DNA from: Saccoglossus kowalevskii
Lineage: Eukaryota > Hemichordata > Enteropneusta > Harrimaniidae
DNA: 41,356 nt
NCBI RefSeq assembly: GCF_000003605.2
Contig: NW_003151777.1
Span: 57,543-98,898 of the forward strand
Reading direction: 5' to 3'
Shown here one piece after another: positions 40,101 through 41,356 of this stretch; within the stretch, counting starts at the first letter, position 1; each line of letters starts with the position of its first letter. A model generated the notes under the pieces. It searched no databases, was not told the origin of the DNA, and worked only from the letters and a program-made list of their open reading frames with translations. The translations under genes and the position numbers were made by a program.

Positions 40101-41356
40101 AGCTTTTTATTTATACCGCCATGTGTTGTAGATCATTGCCGCCACATTTAAACACTTTCCTTTGTTGTCAGATGCAGAAATCATTAGCGGGTGATGGAAA
40201 TAGGAACCATTAATGAACTTGATGTTTGCACAGTGCAACATTTTTTTCATTGGCATTTACTGTTAATATCATTAAATAATTACTAGAAACAGGGAAAATT
40301 ATATATAATAATAAAGTTTTCATGAAAATATTGAAAAGTATACACTCAGATATGCGTCATTTGATATAATTGCATACTGCATTGTTAGTGCAAAATCATT
40401 ATGTGAAATTACACCTGAACTAATCCCATTTTGAACTGCACGTACATGCTTATTTTGGAGACCGCCATCATGTTTGTCAAGTTTCTTTTTCTTCAATAAG
40501 ACACAGACCCTGTGACAAACCAAACCAAGACTGCACTAGATCTCTGCATTATCCGTAAGATGTTTGTTAATCCAAAGCTTATTTGCCAATTTAGATTACA
40601 TTACCATTTATGAATAATTAATGATCAGGTTGTAGATCCCAAAACAAACCAAGGCTGCTAAAGTTTTTTTTTTATCTACTTGGAAAAACATCTCTGACTC
40701 ACGAGTATGCTAATTTGAAGATTTGTTACAGCAGTGATGTTTGTTTCACTCCATTTATGAAATGTGTGTACTTACATGTGAAGCAACAAGAGCACCAACT
40801 GACCATCCAATCAACACCACCGGTCTATTTGGAAAATGACTCTGCAGCTAAGTGTACAAACAGATTAGAATAACATAAGTTCAGTATTCACTTATGATCA
40901 AAATTACTATCATGTCGCATCTAAATGCTAAAACTACCTGATTTGTACACATAATTTTTGTTCACTCTCATGTGATCAGTAAATAAGTTAATTTTTGGAA
41001 ACATCATCACATCTATGGTTTTGGAAACATGTAAAATGTCCATTTAAATGTTGCAGAAATCCAAGCATTTATTTCTATAAATTTGTCAAGAAATATATTC
41101 GACTTTTTCTTTTAGAGATGAGCACACATTTTATCTTAAAATACAAGGACATCCATGGTGTACAACATCACTTACTTCCAAGACTTTAGTTCTAACAGCT
41201 CCAATCATGTGTTCTAAGCACTGACTGATACCAACTCCGGATCCACCGTTCACCGTATGCATAGTGACCGGGATAACTTTACCAAGATTAGACAACTGTG
41301 AATTCCAGAATCTCATACGTCTTGATAATGTATGAGAATGATGAGTCGGACCACTT
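34483..41356 (-). CDS. KANSL3: KAT8 regulatory NSL complex subunit 3 (NSL3), 3' part
   Basis: Seven exons (41356-41176, 40847-40776, 39759-39685, 39296-39075, 37820-37626, 37439-37241, 37106-34483) join in phase to 1188 residues and a TAA stop. Residues 1-183 form an alpha/beta-hydrolase-like domain with the family signatures [58 protein letters not shown] and [14 protein letters not shown] Lys-rich stretch (KKMKKKRK) and KRKRSP are candidate nuclear localisation signals. NSL3 is a scaffold subunit of the nuclear MOF-NSL complex, which acetylates histone H4 at promoters. The N-terminal exons lie right of the window. The tail after the hydrolase domain is about 1000 residues, longer than in vertebrate orthologues (whole protein about 900), mostly low-complexity Ser/Thr. 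Confidence 0.95.
34730..35270. repeat. Coding minisatellite in KANSL3 (27-bp unit)
   Basis: About eighteen imperfect units, plus-strand type GACGAAGAACTTGACGTTGT, stay in frame and encode Ser/Thr nonapeptides on the minus strand. Unit-length change is always a multiple of three. The same repeat gives a long open frame on the opposite strand, an artefact of its base composition. Confidence 0.9.
37241..37439 (-). CDS. KANSL3: KANSL3 exon before the terminal exon
   Basis: 199 nt from a TTTTGCAG acceptor to a GTAATC donor, 66 codons plus one base. It starts [16 protein letters not shown] and ends in a Gln/Ala-rich helix ([20 protein letters not shown]) with coiled-coil character. Confidence 0.92.
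37626..37820 (-). CDS. KANSL3: KANSL3 exon with basic nuclear-signal-like segment
   Basis: 195 nt, 65 codons, phase 0 at both ends, acceptor TGACAG, donor GTAAAG. It reads [15 protein letters not shown], the last helix of the hydrolase-like domain, and then [14 protein letters not shown] and SPLMKSKRP. Confidence 0.92.
38326..38982. mobile_element. Non-autonomous transposon-like element, GTCCCCGTTC ends, in a KANSL3 intron
   Basis: Inverted ends GTCCCCGTTC (38326-38335) and GAACGGGGAC (38973-38982) bound 657 bp. The right end also contains an internal stem-loop from 38950 to 38982 in which GTCCCCGTTTTCGGAC pairs with GTCCGAACGGGGAC. The interior is made of diverged internal repeats: GCAGATCATGAxxxAAATGCA recurs near 38368 and 38526 (and 38814 as CGGATCATGA), and GAACAAAATCCATCCATGCAT at about 38420 and 38705. 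No coding frame. No convincing target duplication was seen. Confidence 0.75.
39075..39296 (-). CDS. KANSL3: KANSL3 exon with late hydrolase-domain strands
   Basis: 222 nt, 74 codons, phase 0 at both ends, acceptor TTGCAG, donor GTGCGT. It reads [20 protein letters not shown] and later [19 protein letters not shown] and QSMVDRCIQ, which are characteristic of NSL3. Confidence 0.94.
39685..39759 (-). CDS. KANSL3: KANSL3 exon (VVCLGFPL strand)
   Basis: 75 nt, 25 codons, phase 0 at both ends: [19 protein letters not shown] then IEGGRG. The acceptor is CTTTCTGCAG and the donor GTAAGT. Confidence 0.93.
40776..40847 (-). CDS. KANSL3: KANSL3 exon carrying the nucleophile-elbow motif
   Basis: 72 nt, 24 codons, phase 0 at both ends: [20 protein letters not shown] and VASH. 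GWSVG matches the G-x-S-x-G elbow of alpha/beta hydrolases. The acceptor is CACTTAG and the donor GTAAGT. Confidence 0.92.
41176..41356 (-). CDS. KANSL3: KANSL3 exon, truncated by the window end
   Basis: At least 181 nt, 60 codons reading [20 protein letters not shown] and then [40 protein letters not shown], with a GTAAGT donor. The exon or its predecessor continues beyond the right edge. Confidence 0.93.

Overview
The window is eukaryotic nuclear DNA. It is AT-rich, has spliced genes with GT-AG introns, and carries minisatellites, small DNA-transposon relics, a tRNA-derived SINE and one assembly gap (20448-20728). Both recognisable genes are metazoan. The repeat content and the natriuretic-receptor-like gene suggest a marine invertebrate deuterostome. 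An acorn worm (hemichordate) or lancelet is my best guess, but the species is not proven from sequence alone.

Two genes are supported exon by exon, both on the minus strand and both cut by the window edges. At the right (34483-41356) is the 3' part of KANSL3 (NSL3), a subunit of the MOF/KAT8 NSL histone acetyltransferase complex. Seven exons in matching phase give 1188 residues: an alpha/beta-hydrolase-like domain, then a very long Ser/Thr-rich tail with a 9-residue minisatellite-encoded repeat. At the left (625-29531) are the first five coding exons of a natriuretic peptide receptor / receptor guanylate cyclase-like protein. They give 409 residues: signal peptide plus most of an ANF_receptor ligand-binding domain. 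Exon 1 lies at 28811-29531 and exons 2-5 at 625-3044, separated by a 25.8-kb intron. The transmembrane and intracellular parts lie beyond position 1.

The large intron (3045-28810) and the interval between the genes (29532-34482) hold no long convincing reading frame. They contain a 1.1-kb transposon-like element with a 9-10 bp target duplication (3429-4551), a TTAA-bounded piggyBac-like element (8387-8913), inverted-repeat elements, a 146-bp higher-order minisatellite (17640-18745), a TTTA microsatellite, several poly-C/poly-G runs, short perfect palindromes and six TGACGTCA (CRE-type) palindromes. A SINE (32747-33142) and a TA-flanked MITE (34221-34425) lie downstream of KANSL3, and a 657-bp GTCCCCGTTC-ended element lies in a KANSL3 intron.

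A weak but phase-consistent series of small minus-strand exons (30687-30870, 27324-27394, 21082-21160) may belong to a further gene interleaved with the receptor gene. It is reported as a hypothesis. The two main genes share a strand but show no functional link. I saw no prokaryotic-type operon, CRISPR array, rRNA or intact tRNA gene.
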